In this document: positions 48,081-58,702 of the stretch, piece by piece
How the letters are laid out: every line of letters begins with the position of its first letter
How positions within the stretch are numbered: the stretch's first letter is position 1
DNA from: JABCZH01 sp963803775
Lineage (GTDB): Bacteria > Acidobacteriota > Terriglobia > Terriglobales > Acidobacteriaceae
Reading direction: 5' to 3'
NCBI GenBank assembly: GCA_963803775.1
Contig: CAWDNS010000002.1
Location: 248,001 to 312,000 of the forward strand
Length of the DNA: 64,000 nucleotides
Notes under the pieces: generated by a model
Databases searched by the model: none
What the model was told of the DNA's origin: nothing
What the model saw: the letters and a program-made list of their open reading frames with translations, nothing else
Translations under genes and position numbers: made by a program

Positions 48081-48998
48081 TCACTGGCGGATCCTCGGAT
48101 TGACGACCGTATATAGCAAATCGGTCATTAGATTGACGGCTACGTAGGTCAGGCCGATGGCGAGGATGCAGCCTTGGACCAAATAATAGTCGCGATTGCC
48201 GATGGCCTGGATGGTTAGGCGGCCTATGCCGGGCCAGGAGAAAATTGTTTCGGTGACGATGGCGCCGGCTAGTAGTGCGCCGAATTGCAGGCCGAGGACT
48301 GTGATGACCGGGATCATGGCGTTGCGCAGGGCGTGGTGATAAACCACCGTGCGTTCGGGTAGTCCTTTGGCGCGGGCGGTGCGGATGTAGTCCTGGCCTA
48401 ATTCTTCCAGCATTGAGGTGCGCACCATGCGGGTGAGGATGGCGGCCAAGGCTCCGCCCATGGTGATGGCTGGAAGGATCAGGTGAGAGACGGATCCGGA
48501 GCCGGAGACGGGCAGCCATCCCAGCTTGATGGAGAACAGCAGAATAAGGATGGGACCGAGGGCGAAGTTCGGGAATGATAGTCCGAACAGGCTGACGACA
48601 CTTAGCAGACGGTCGTCCCAATGATTGCGGCGGCGGGCAGAGCGCACACCGGCGGGAATCGAGAGCAGCATAGCCACAAACAATGCTGCCAAGGTCAATT
48701 GCAGAGTGTAGGGATATCGCTGAGCGATGAGCTTGGTTACGCCCTGATTGAAACGAAATGAAGGGCCCAGATCGCCGTGGAGGACTCCGCTCCAGTAGTG
48801 AAGATATTGCTGGCCTAGGGGGACGTCGAGTCCGTAGAGGTGGCGGGTGGCCTGGATGTCGGCTGCGGGCGCGCCTTCGCCCAGCATTTGCAGGATGGGA
48901 TCGCCGGGGACGAGGTGGATTAGAAGAAAGACGAGCGAGACCACGAGCCAGATGACCGGCAAGGTGTAAAGCGCGCGGAGGGCTAGGTAGCGGAGCAT
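48081..48998 (-). CDS. ABC transporter permease, DppB/OppB type
   Basis: 305 residues. Opens with LALRALYTLPVIWLVVSLVF and LIHLVPGDPI, followed by LGQQYLHYW and the permease domain with YIRTARAKGLPERTVVYHHA LRN and the FSWPGIGRLTIQAI end, diagnostic of DppB/OppB. It forms the membrane channel with the DppC-type protein. The two genes are separated by a repeat-filled gap, unusual for a coupled pair. Confidence 0.9.
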   Translation of the reverse strand: MLRYLALRALYTLPVIWLVVSLVFLLIHLVPGDPILQMLGEGAPAADIQATRHLYGLDVPLGQQYLHYWSGVLHGDLGPSFRFNQGVTKLIAQRYPYTLQLTLAALFVAMLLSIPAGVRSARRRNHWDDRLLSVVSLFGLSFPNFALGPILILLFSIKLGWLPVSGSGSVSHLILPAITMGGALAAILTRMVRTSMLEELGQDYIRTARAKGLPERTVVYHHALRNAMIPVITVLGLQFGALLAGAIVTETIFSWPGIGRLTIQAIGNRDYYLVQGCILAIGLTYVAVNLMTDLLYTVVNPRIRQ

Positions 48999-49058
48999 TT
49001 AAACAGTCGTTGGTCGTTCGTCGTTGGCGACGATCCCTCGGGGGCTATATTCGTCGTC

Positions 49059-50432
49059 CTAGTCCCCTGCCTGCACTATCGGTGCGGGCAGTTTTTCGAT
49101 CTTTACTTTGGCGATGCGATGGCCTTCCATTTCTTCGACGGAGAAACGATGGCCCTCGTAATCGAAAGCGTCGCCGACTCTGGGGATTTTCTGCAAGCGC
49201 GCGAGCACGAAGCCAGCCAGAGTTTCAAATCCGGCATCGCGCGGCAGGACCAGTTCGTATTGCGATTCGAGATCACGAATTCCCGCGGAGGCTTCCACTA
49301 GCAGTTTGACATCCTCGGCAAGGACGGAGGGTACGGGCGGCGCCATATCGAACTCGTCCTCTATTTCGCCAACCAGCTGTTCCAGGATATCTTCGACGGT
49401 GATGACGCCAGCGGTGGAACCGAATTCGTCGACCACGACCGCCAGATGACGCTTGCGGTCTTTGAATTCCTCGAGCAACTCGGTGAGGACCTTGGTTTCG
49501 GGGACGACGAGGACGTCGCGCATGATCTGGCTAACCTTCATGTTGGAGATGCGCACCGAGATGGGCTGGGCGGGATTGGCGGTAAGGCGCAGCCGGCTCC
49601 AGCGCATGAGGTCTTTGGCGTAGAGCACACCGATGATGTGTTCGGGGCCGCTTTGGCGGTCATAGATGGGGACGCGGGAATGCTGTTCTTCTACTACACG
49701 CGATAGGGCCTCGTCGAGAGTGAGATCGCCGGGCAAGGAAAAAATGTCGGGACGTGGAACCATGACTTCGCGGACGGTGATGCTCTCAAGCTCGAGCGCG
49801 CGATGGATCATTTCTTCCTGGGAGGGCGGGATCTGGCCGAATTGGCGGCTGGCAGTGACGATGAGTTTGAGTTCGTCCGGCGAATGCACTGGGCCCTGGC
49901 GGATCTTGCGGGAGCCGAAGACGCGAAGGACGTAGCCTGCCACCTTACTCATGGAATAAATAAATGGACGGGTGAGGGTGAGGAAAACTTCCATGGGGGC
50001 GGCGACTGCAAGAGCGACCTGCTCGCCACGTTCTAAGGCCAGGGACTTTGGAACGAGTTCGCCGAGGATCACGTGCAGGCAGGTGATCAGACTGAAAGCG
50101 ACGACCAGGGCGATGCCGTGGGCGTAAACGGCGGCGTGGGGAACCTCTTTTATAAAACGAATGTTCTCGACAATGCGGGCAACCATGGGTTCACCGATCC
50201 AGCCGAGGGTCAGGCTGACGATGGTGATGCCGAGTTGAACGCCGTTGACGACTTCGTCGAGGTTGCGGTGCAGCTTTTGGACAATGCGGGCGCCGACGCG
50301 ACGGGATTCGATGAGTTGTTGGATGCGGGTCTCGCGAACGCTGACCAGGGCGAATTCGGCAGCAGCGAAGAACGCATTGGCTGCGACCAGCAGCAGGATA
50401 AGAAACACCTGCAGCAGCACGTAGGCAAGCAT
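49059..50432 (-). CDS. CorC/HlyC-type (CNNM) membrane protein with CBS domains
   Basis: 457 residues from the ATG at 50430-50432. DUF21/CNNM membrane domain (AANAFFAAAEFALVSVRETR, VNGVQLGITIVSLTLGWIGE, LGELVPKSLALERGE), two CBS domains (VREVMVPRPDIFSLPGDLTL and IMRDVLVVPETKVLTELLEE, with VVDEFGSTAGVITVEDILEQ LVGEI) and a C-terminal CorC_HlyC domain. Family members mediate or regulate Mg2+/Co2+ efflux. Old 'hemolysin' names do not indicate function. Confidence 0.92.
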   Translation of the reverse strand: MLAYVLLQVFLILLLVAANAFFAAAEFALVSVRETRIQQLIESRRVGARIVQKLHRNLDEVVNGVQLGITIVSLTLGWIGEPMVARIVENIRFIKEVPHAAVYAHGIALVVAFSLITCLHVILGELVPKSLALERGEQVALAVAAPMEVFLTLTRPFIYSMSKVAGYVLRVFGSRKIRQGPVHSPDELKLIVTASRQFGQIPPSQEEMIHRALELESITVREVMVPRPDIFSLPGDLTLDEALSRVVEEQHSRVPIYDRQSGPEHIIGVLYAKDLMRWSRLRLTANPAQPISVRISNMKVSQIMRDVLVVPETKVLTELLEEFKDRKRHLAVVVDEFGSTAGVITVEDILEQLVGEIEDEFDMAPPVPSVLAEDVKLLVEASAGIRDLESQYELVLPRDAGFETLAGFVLARLQKIPRVGDAFDYEGHRFSVEEMEGHRIAKVKIEKLPAPIVQAGD

Positions 50433-50701
50433 AGATTGGGTAATTCTAACATTCCAAAGGAGGTAATGCATTTTTATGGGAAACGATTGGCTGTAGAATG
50501 GAGGTATGCGATGGGAAGTGGGTCATCTCTGAATCTGTCCTGTTTGTGTCCTGGAGTCGTGGTCAGAATTTCTGCTTCCATTTCTAGTATTGAGCGGTCT
50601 AACGGAGTGAGCAGGTTACCAGACACTGGCACGGTGTCATCCAACAGTCTTTCCGGATAAATAGGGGAACAAAACCGGGGCTGGGCCCGTAATAACCGGT
50701 A

Positions 50702-51946
50702 GTGAGCGCTAGAGAGCGCCAGGAGGCGGATGTGAACGGCAATGGTCACAACAAGAAGAAGCGCCGCAAACGAATCATCATTATCAGCAGCGTAGTAGTG
50801 GTGGTGCTGTTGTTCGTGGGCGGACTGGCGGCGTTCAGCCGTGGCGGCACCAAGATTGATCCTTCCAAGCTGGCGAAGGTAGAGAAGGGCGATCTGGCGA
50901 AGAGCGTGGTGGCAACGGGCAAGGTGACTCCTATCCTGAAGGTCGAAGTGAAATCGAAAGCCAGTGGTATTGTGAAAAACCTTTTGGTGGATTATGGGGA
51001 CACGGTGAAGAAAGGCCAGTTGCTGGCACAGCTCGACAAGGTGGAGATTGAGGCGCAGGTGGACCAGTCGCGGGCGGCGCTGCAAGCGGCCGAGGCCAAT
51101 CTCTCCAGCTCGCAAGCGGATTACGAACGGTCGAAAGTGGATGCCGAAGGGCCGGATGTGCCGTTGTTGAAGCGGCAGTACGACCGCAACATTGAGATGG
51201 CGAAAGATGGCGTAGTTTCGGCGCAGGCGCTGGATGATGCCGACCGAAACTACAAGATGGCGCTGAATAAGCAGAACGTGTCCAAGGCGCAAGTAACGGT
51301 GCTGAAGGCGAAGATCGCGCAGGCGCAAGCGGAAGTGGCACAGGATCAGGCGAATCTGAAACAACTGGAAGAGCAACTCAGCTACACCGACATTATTTCC
51401 CCGCTGGATGGAGTGGTGCTTTCACGTGATGTGCAAATGGGCGATGCGGTCAGCTCGATTCTGGTGTTGGGGTCGGGCGCGACGCTAGTTATGACGCTCG
51501 GGGATACCAGCGAAGTTTACGTCAAGGGAAAAGTGGACGAGAGCGACATTGGCAAAGTGTATTTGGGACAACCGGCGCGAATCAAAGTGGAATCGTTCAA
51601 GGACAAGACCTTCTACGGCAAGGTAACCAAGATTTCGCCGATGGGAGTGGAGAAGGACAACGTAACCACGTTTGAGGTGCGCGTGTCGATCAACAACCCG
51701 GGCGGCGAGTTGAAAGCGGAGATGACGGCGAACGCGGAGATCATTCTGGAAGAGCATAAGAATGTGCTGCAGATTCCGGAAGGCGCGATCCTGTATGACA
51801 AGGACAAGAAAGCGTCGGTTGAGATACCTGATGCGAAGGCGAAGGATGGAAAGAAGAAGCTCGCCGTCAATATCGGCATCTCTAACGGGGCCAAGACTGA
51901 GCTGCTCAGCGGCTTGAAGGAAGGCGATCAGGTGGTGTTGCAGTAA
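50702..51946 (+). CDS. HlyD/RND-type periplasmic adaptor protein
   Basis: 414 residues from a GTG. A basic cytoplasmic tip and membrane helix (RIIIISSVVVVVLLFVGGLA) are followed by a biotinyl/lipoyl-like hairpin (VEVKSKASGIVKNLLVDYGD TVKKGQLLAQLD), a long coiled coil (about 115-215), the second lipoyl half (ISPLDGVVLSRDVQMGDAVS) and beta-barrel domains. These adaptors link an ABC or RND pump to the outer membrane. No pump gene follows here. DUF4097 genes lie downstream. Confidence 0.9.
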   Translation: MSARERQEADVNGNGHNKKKRRKRIIIISSVVVVVLLFVGGLAAFSRGGTKIDPSKLAKVEKGDLAKSVVATGKVTPILKVEVKSKASGIVKNLLVDYGDTVKKGQLLAQLDKVEIEAQVDQSRAALQAAEANLSSSQADYERSKVDAEGPDVPLLKRQYDRNIEMAKDGVVSAQALDDADRNYKMALNKQNVSKAQVTVLKAKIAQAQAEVAQDQANLKQLEEQLSYTDIISPLDGVVLSRDVQMGDAVSSILVLGSGATLVMTLGDTSEVYVKGKVDESDIGKVYLGQPARIKVESFKDKTFYGKVTKISPMGVEKDNVTTFEVRVSINNPGGELKAEMTANAEIILEEHKNVLQIPEGAILYDKDKKASVEIPDAKAKDGKKKLAVNIGISNGAKTELLSGLKEGDQVVLQ

Positions 51947-52036
51947 GCGTCCTTATGGACAAGCCTGGATAGCGCGAAGGCACGGATGGGAATCCGTGCC
52001 TTTGGTTATTTGTGGGTTGTCGTTGGTGGGGGAACC

Positions 52037-52105
52037 GTTAACCACAAAGGACACGAAGGGGCACAAAGGAAGGCCTTCACCACAGAGAGCACAGAGGGCG
52101 CAGAG
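52037..52105. repeat. CACAGAG-type dispersed repeats
   Basis: TTAACCACAAAGGACACGAAGG and CACCACAGAGAGCACAGAGG units in tandem, in front of the first DUF4097 gene. Confidence 0.65.
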
Positions 52106-52179
52106 GAACACCGAGATTTGCCACTCACAATCGAGCGTCTGGTGCGTCTATTGCAGCGGTGACAATCAGGAGGATGGAC

Positions 52180-53097
52180 ATGAAGAAAGCTCTTCGTTTG
52201 GGCACATTGATGGTCAGTGTGGCGGCGATGGCCGGGGCGGCAAGCGCTTCGGTTCAAGGGTCCTTTGAACGCACTTATCAGGTCAGCGGAGCAGTGGACT
52301 TGCAGGTGCTGACGCGGTCGGGAGACGTCACGGTACGTAGTGGACCGGCGGGCTCGGTGACGGTGCGCGGCAAGATTCACGTGGGCGACCGATGGTTCAG
52401 CGGAGGGCGGCAGTCGGAGGTCAGCGACATCGAGAAGAACCCGCCTATCCAGCAGAGCGGCAACAGCATTCACATTGATTACGTGAATGCCCACGACATT
52501 TCGGTGGATTACGAGATCACGGCGCCAGCGGATACGACGGTGACCACGCATAGCAGTTCCGGGGACCAGCGAATGGTGGGGCTGCGCAGCAATTTGAAGC
52601 TGGAGAGTGGGTCGGGAGACATGCGGCTGGAGGACATAATTGGGGACATCCAGTTGCATACGGGGTCTGGGGATGTGGAGGCGAGAGAGATTTCGGGGCC
52701 GTTTACGGCGGAGGCTGGAAGCGGTGACATCCGCGCGGATGAGAAGGGCAAAGGTGATGTGCGGGTACACACCGGCTCCGGCAACGTTGAGTTGCGCGGG
52801 GTGAACGGAATGCTGGACGCGCATTCGGGAAGCGGCGACATGACGATCCAGGGCGTGAACAGCGGGAGATGGGAAATTCGAACCAGTTCCGGCAACGTGG
52901 ATTTGGAACTGCCGTCGGGAGCAAACTTTGATCTGGACGCGACTGCAGGATCGGGAAGCGTGACCGTGGATCGTCCGGTGACGATGACGATTCAGGGCGA
53001 TTTGCGGCGGGCACAACATGAGATTCGCGGCAAGGTTTCTGGCGGCGGTCCGGAACTGCTGGTGCATACTGGGTCGGGGGATGTGAGGATACATTGA
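52180..53097 (+). CDS. DUF4097 secreted beta-helix (putative adhesin) protein, copy 1
   Basis: 305 residues from the ATG at 52180, with AGGAGG at the proper distance. Signal peptide (cut after ASA), then repeated ~20-residue strands marked by SGSGD/GSGDV: LESGSGDMRLEDI, HTGSGDVEAREI, AEAGSGDIRADE, HTGSGNVELRGV, HSGSGDMTIQGV. This is the single-stranded right-handed beta-helix of DUF4097. Some bacterial members are outer-surface or chaperone-like proteins; function unknown. It is followed by a paralogue in the same direction. Confidence 0.88.
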   Translation: MKKALRLGTLMVSVAAMAGAASASVQGSFERTYQVSGAVDLQVLTRSGDVTVRSGPAGSVTVRGKIHVGDRWFSGGRQSEVSDIEKNPPIQQSGNSIHIDYVNAHDISVDYEITAPADTTVTTHSSSGDQRMVGLRSNLKLESGSGDMRLEDIIGDIQLHTGSGDVEAREISGPFTAEAGSGDIRADEKGKGDVRVHTGSGNVELRGVNGMLDAHSGSGDMTIQGVNSGRWEIRTSSGNVDLELPSGANFDLDATAGSGSVTVDRPVTMTIQGDLRRAQHEIRGKVSGGGPELLVHTGSGDVRIH

Positions 53098-53144
53098 GGC
53101 GGACCGGCCCTCGGCGCCTAAAAGCGTCGTTGTAGACATGTAAC

Positions 53145-53164
53145 GGCACGCCTGAAGGCGCGCC
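53145..53164. repeat. REP-like palindrome
   Basis: GGCACGCCTGAAGGCGCGCC, relative of the element at 46961-46980; the same GATACGA follows. Confidence 0.65.
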
Positions 53165-53239
53165 CCGATACGAATCGCGCGTGGTTCAGCAAGGTACATG
53201 GGGCCCACCAAAAATGACAAGGTTGTTCGAGAGGCTACG

Positions 53240-54226
53240 ATGAAAACAGAAAGAATTTTTGCTTTGAAGATGATGGCCGGCATTGCGGTTTTGCTGGTTT
53301 GTCTGCAAGCGCTGCCGGCGGCGGCATCGGCGGAAGGATCATTTCAGCGGACGTTGACGGTAACCGGCGCGGCCAAGGTTGACCTGAGCACCGGGTCGGG
53401 AACGGTTCATGTACGCACCGGAGGGTCCGGCCAAGTGGAGATCTCTGCGCATATCAAAGTGACGAATTGGTTCGGGGGTGATGGCGAGCAGAAGGTACAG
53501 GAGATCGAGAAGAATCCTCCGATTCAGCAAAGCGGCAATGACATCCGCATTGGCCACAGCGACGACTCCGAGTTATTCCACAATGTTTCGATCAGTTACG
53601 AGCTGGTGGTACCGGCAGAAACCCAATTGCGTTCACATACCGGCTCGGGGAGTCAGACCATTGAGGGGCTGCAACGCGAGGTTGAGATCGAGACGGGATC
53701 GGGCGGACTGAAGATTTCCGACATCGGCAACACGGTGCGGGCGGAGACTGGATCGGGCGACGTCGAGATCAGAGGGGTAAAGGGGAATGTGCGCGTCAAA
53801 ACTGGGAGCGGGTCAATCCATGCTGACGATATTGGCGGCGGATTTGACGGACAGACCGGCAGCGGGCATATTGTGCTTGAACAGACGGCGCCTGGAGCAG
53901 TACGTGCGGAGACCGGCTCCGGCGGCATGGAATTGCGAGGAGTGAAGGGCGCGCTTGAGGCTACGGCGGGCAGTGGGACGATTACCGCAGAAGGCGATCC
54001 GACTGGAGCGTGGATGGTGCATAGCGGCTCGGGCGGAATCCATTTAAAACTGGGGTCGGGAGCAGCGTTCGATCTGGATGCGCACACCAGTTCGGGATCG
54101 ATTTCGGTGAGCCAGCCAGTGACCGTGCAGGGTGCCATGGGGAAACGAGAGTTACGCGGGAAGGTCAATGGCGGCGGAGTGCCGGTGGAAGTGGAAACGG
54201 GATCGGGGAATATTGAGATTCAATGA
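53240..54226 (+). CDS. DUF4097 secreted beta-helix (putative adhesin) protein, copy 2
   Basis: 328 residues from the ATG at 53240. Signal peptide ending AASA/E, then GSG-marked rungs (TGSGSQTIEGL, ETGSGGLKISDI, ETGSGDVEIRGV, KTGSGSIHADDI, ETGSGGMELRGV, HSGSGGIHLKLGSGAAF). It shares the block QEIEKNPPIQQSGNDIRI with copy 1 (DIEKNPPIQQSGNSIHI), so they are tandem duplicates. REP-like repeats lie between them. Probably extracytoplasmic. Confidence 0.88.
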   Translation: MKTERIFALKMMAGIAVLLVCLQALPAAASAEGSFQRTLTVTGAAKVDLSTGSGTVHVRTGGSGQVEISAHIKVTNWFGGDGEQKVQEIEKNPPIQQSGNDIRIGHSDDSELFHNVSISYELVVPAETQLRSHTGSGSQTIEGLQREVEIETGSGGLKISDIGNTVRAETGSGDVEIRGVKGNVRVKTGSGSIHADDIGGGFDGQTGSGHIVLEQTAPGAVRAETGSGGMELRGVKGALEATAGSGTITAEGDPTGAWMVHSGSGGIHLKLGSGAAFDLDAHTSSGSISVSQPVTVQGAMGKRELRGKVNGGGVPVEVETGSGNIEIQ

Positions 54227-54260
54227 GGTGTCGTGGGTTGATCGTCGTGGGTCCTACGGA

Positions 54261-55478
54261 TTAGAGGGTAGCGATTCGCCGCTGTACCAAGAGAAAGTAC
54301 ATCGCTACAAGAATCAATAACACTCCATTCACTCCCAGCACCAGGGGCGCGGTGAACATGGGAACGAGCCATCCAGACAGGAGGTTTCCCATGGGCATGC
54401 CGCCGCGGAAAGCACAGTTGTAGACGCTCATCACTCTTCCACGCATGTGGTTGGGGGTGATCAACTGCACCAGCGAAGTTACCGTAGCAAATACGGCCAT
54501 CATGGAAGCGCCCACGATCACCAGCATGCAATAACTCACGGGCAACGCCTTCGAAAAAGAAAATGAGGAAATCCCCGCGCCCAGGCACATGAGTGCGGTG
54601 AGCGCGAACCTTCCCTTATTACGCATGTTGCCCAGGCTCGCCATCAGCAAAGAGCCGCAGATGGAGCCAATCCCCATGAATGAAAGCAGGTTGCCATAGG
54701 TCTCCGGGCCGCGATGAAAGATATCCTTTACGAACACGGGAATATACGTCCGCATGGGCGTACTTAAGGCAGTCATGCAGAACGCGAGGACGGTAAGCGC
54801 CTCCATGGAATTCTGGCTGCGAACGAATTTGATGCCCTGCTTCAGGCTGGTCAACATCGACTCGGTGGTGGGCACGGGGAGGAACCGGGTCGAGATGATG
54901 GTAAGCGAGATGATGGGCGCCAGGAACGAAACCGCATTCAAGCCAAAGCACCATTTCTCTCCTAACTTGGCCAAAGCTTGACCGGCGAGCGCCGGGCCGA
55001 TGGTCACCGCCATGTTGAACTGGATGGAATTCAAGGCGATGGCGTTCGGCATATCCTCGCGATCGACGAGGGTGGGAATCAGCGCCGAGTAGGCGGGCGC
55101 GCCAAAGGCCTGGGCGAGGCCGGAGACGAAGGAAAGACAGAGGATGTGCCACACGTGCACCATGCCGGTTGCAACCAGTATGGTCAAAATGGCGGCGCTG
55201 GCCATTTGCATGTATTGAGAGACCAGCAAGATTTTCCTGCGCTCGATGCGGTCGGCGACCACGCCACCGATCAGTGAGAAAAGAAAGATAGGAATGCCGC
55301 CGAGAAATTGGTCGAGCGCGAGCAAGAAGGGGGAGTGGGTGAGACGATAGATGAGCCATCCCTGGGCGACGATTTGCATCCAGGTGCCGATGCTGGAGGT
55401 GCAGGCGCCAAACCACATCAGGCGGAAATCACGATAGTGAAAGGCTTTGAATATCCTGCGAAGTGTCGAGGTCTTCAT
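54261..55478 (-). CDS. MFS transporter (MFS_3 / EntS-like)
   Basis: 405 residues with about twelve hydrophobic helices. Opens with FHYRDFRLMWFGACTSSIGT WMQIVAQGWLIYRLT, typical of the MFS_3 group that includes enterobactin exporter EntS. Loop motif GGVVADRIERRKILLVSQ between helices 2 and 3 and NAIALNSIQFNMAVTIGPAL in the middle. Substrate unknown; export is the usual direction in this group. Convergent with the second DUF4097 gene. Confidence 0.9.
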   Translation of the reverse strand: MKTSTLRRIFKAFHYRDFRLMWFGACTSSIGTWMQIVAQGWLIYRLTHSPFLLALDQFLGGIPIFLFSLIGGVVADRIERRKILLVSQYMQMASAAILTILVATGMVHVWHILCLSFVSGLAQAFGAPAYSALIPTLVDREDMPNAIALNSIQFNMAVTIGPALAGQALAKLGEKWCFGLNAVSFLAPIISLTIISTRFLPVPTTESMLTSLKQGIKFVRSQNSMEALTVLAFCMTALSTPMRTYIPVFVKDIFHRGPETYGNLLSFMGIGSICGSLLMASLGNMRNKGRFALTALMCLGAGISSFSFSKALPVSYCMLVIVGASMMAVFATVTSLVQLITPNHMRGRVMSVYNCAFRGGMPMGNLLSGWLVPMFTAPLVLGVNGVLLILVAMYFLLVQRRIATL

Positions 55479-55640
55479 TTCTGGGCGCGAAGCGTGTCTA
55501 ACCTATCTTCTATCTTCGCATGGCGAGGCGTCCGCTGCCTGGTTTGCCGAGCGCCTATTACCTAGGTGCCTTGACTCTGGCTGCCCCACACGTTACTTTC
55601 GCCACACGGGGAGAGTTCTGTCTCCCGTTGCGAGGCAAGC

Positions 55641-56465
55641 TTGGCGAACCGGCCGATCGTTACCCTGACCAGCGACTTCGGAATCAACGACCACTTTGTG
55701 GGCACCATGAAAGGCGTGATCCTGAATATTGCGCCGCAGGCGCAGATTGTGGACATCTGCCATTCGGTGCAGGCGTTTGACGTGCTCGATGGAGCCCTGG
55801 CCATTGCGCAATCGTATGCCTACTTCCCTTTGGGGACGATTCACGTGGTTGTGGTGGATCCAGGGGTGGGCACGGCGCGGCGTCCCATTCTGGTGTCGAA
55901 TGAGAAGCATTTTTTCGTTGCGCCCGATAACGGAGTGTTGTCGCTGGTGTATGCCCGTGAGGAACGGATTCGGGTGCGGCACATCACCGGAGAACATTAT
56001 TTTATGCAGCCGGTGAGCACGACGTTTCATGCGCGCGACATTTTTGCGCCGGTGGCAGGCTGGCTGGCCAAAGGCGTGGACTCGGGGAAGTTTGGCGACG
56101 AGATAAAAGATTACGCGCGTTTCAACGCGCCCAAACCCAAAGCGGCGGATGGGCGGACGCTGCGCGGAGTGGTGTTGAAAGTCGATCGTTTTGGAAACCT
56201 GGTGACCAACTTCACGCCGCAGGATGTGCCCATGCTTTTTCAGGCGGCGCCTCCGGCGTTCAAGATGGTGGTTGGTAAGACCGAGATCACGGAGATTCGC
56301 AACAACTACGCCGAGGGCATGCCGAACGAGGTGTTTGGCATTTTAGGAAGCATGGGGTATCTGGAGATTGCCTCCAACCGGGCGGCGGCGGCGCAGTTGA
56401 TTGGGTCAGGCAAAGGCAGCGAAGTCAGTATTGTGATTGAAGGCGCGGCAGCAGCGGCACGGTAG
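55641..56465 (+). CDS. SAM hydroxide adenosyltransferase family protein (DUF62)
   Basis: 274 residues from a TTG with GAGG just upstream. Family landmarks: PIVTLTSDFGINDHFVGTMK, VVVVDPGVGTARR, VAPDNGVLSLV, TTFHARDIFAPVAGWLAKG and KVDRFGNLVTNF. These enzymes split S-adenosylmethionine to adenosine and methionine using water; they are relatives of fluorinase and chlorinase. The full-length two-domain form is present. Confidence 0.88.
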   Translation: MANRPIVTLTSDFGINDHFVGTMKGVILNIAPQAQIVDICHSVQAFDVLDGALAIAQSYAYFPLGTIHVVVVDPGVGTARRPILVSNEKHFFVAPDNGVLSLVYAREERIRVRHITGEHYFMQPVSTTFHARDIFAPVAGWLAKGVDSGKFGDEIKDYARFNAPKPKAADGRTLRGVVLKVDRFGNLVTNFTPQDVPMLFQAAPPAFKMVVGKTEITEIRNNYAEGMPNEVFGILGSMGYLEIASNRAAAAQLIGSGKGSEVSIVIEGAAAAAR

Positions 56466-56489
56466 CCAAGGCTGCGGTCAGGTTCATTT

Positions 56490-56723
56490 TCAGGATGTCT
56501 TGGGCCGGGGATGGGCGTAGCGTTCCATTTCCCCGGTCCATTTCAAGAAGCGCCAGAGTTGTTTGCGCTCCCTCCAGGTAAATTCCCAAAATTCAAGAAG
56601 GCCGATCTGGTGCATCTTCACGCCGGTATAGGTTTCGATTCTCCACAAAAGGTAAGGGCTGCGCCAGGGAGTGAGGTGGTGTCCGCGGGTGGCGTTCCAC
56701 AGGAAGCGGAGCATGTAGCGCAT
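56490..56723 (-). CDS. Small basic conserved protein (unknown)
   Basis: 77 residues from the ATG at 56721-56723: MRYMLRFLWNATRGHHLTPW RSPYLLWRIETYTG, then LEFWEFTWRERKQLWRFLKW. Rich in Trp and Arg, likely a small helical membrane-associated protein. Similar small proteins occur in Acidobacteria. Not functionally assigned. The frame extends further upstream into the repeat block but is not conserved there. Confidence 0.6.
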   Translation of the reverse strand: MRYMLRFLWNATRGHHLTPWRSPYLLWRIETYTGVKMHQIGLLEFWEFTWRERKQLWRFLKWTGEMERYAHPRPKTS

Positions 56724-56743
56724 GGGGACATCATACAGAAATC

Positions 56744-56868
56744 GTTCACCACAGAGACACAGAGAAAACCAACCGCGGGGAAAAGCAAAACCATTCACCG
56801 CCGAGACGCCGAGCGCGCCGAGAAAACCTTAGGGCATTTACCACGGAGGTCACAGAGGCACACGGAGG
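56744..56868. repeat. Three CACAGAG/CCGAGACGCCGAG-type repeats
   Basis: TTCACCACAGAGACACAGAG, CACCGCCGAGACGCCGAG and TTTACCACGGAGGTCACAGAGG units spaced by 25-40 bases between divergent genes. Confidence 0.65.
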
Positions 56869-56917
56869 CAACGGGACAGGTGCGCGAAGTGGGCTTGTGC
56901 CTTAGAATCTGGTAGGC

Positions 56918-57271
56918 ATGGCCGACGATACGTTCCATCGAAAAGCTGAAGACCATTACTATGCCGCGCTTGATCTGGTGGCAGATGGGCAGCCGGAGCG
57001 GGCGCTGGCAGAGTATGAGAAATGCCTGGCTGCGGACCCGGCATTCGCCGAGGCGCTGCACGGCATGGCGCGGGTGCTCGGGGATTTGAACCGGTTAGAT
57101 GAAGCGATTGCGGTGGCCAAACAGCTGGCGGAACTGGATCCCGAGGACGTACTGGCGCATACCAGTTTGTCGGTGTTGTATCAGAAGAAGGGGATGATCC
57201 CGGAGGCGGAAGCGGAAGGCAATAAGGCGAGGGTTTTGGGGTGGAAGCAGCAGTTGAAACGAGGCTCTTAG
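56918..57271 (+). CDS. TPR-repeat protein
   Basis: 117 residues. About three tetratricopeptide helices pairs: HYYAALDLVADGQPERALAE YEKCLAADPAFAEAL, GMARVLGDLNRLDEAIAVAK QLAELDPEDVLAH and LSVLYQKKGMIPEAEAEGNK. A free-standing TPR scaffold, cytoplasmic as no signal peptide is seen. Its stop codon lies in the terminator stem. Confidence 0.82.
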   Translation: MADDTFHRKAEDHYYAALDLVADGQPERALAEYEKCLAADPAFAEALHGMARVLGDLNRLDEAIAVAKQLAELDPEDVLAHTSLSVLYQKKGMIPEAEAEGNKARVLGWKQQLKRGS

Positions 57272-57293
57272 CCATTGGCTTTTGGCTAAGAGC
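57264..57293 (+). terminator. Terminator overlapping the TPR gene stop codon
   Basis: GCTCTTAGCC and GGCTAAGAGC, perfect 10-bp stem, 10-base loop. On the plus strand TAAAAACC follows. It may also end the pilR transcript arriving from the other side. Confidence 0.75.
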
Positions 57294-57313
57294 TAAAAAC
57301 CAAAGGCCAAAAG

Positions 57314-58702
<1,389 letters not shown>

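Noticed and set aside
52006..53283. 425-codon minus-strand frame over the DUF4097 gene
   Set aside because: Antisense shadow with no motifs.
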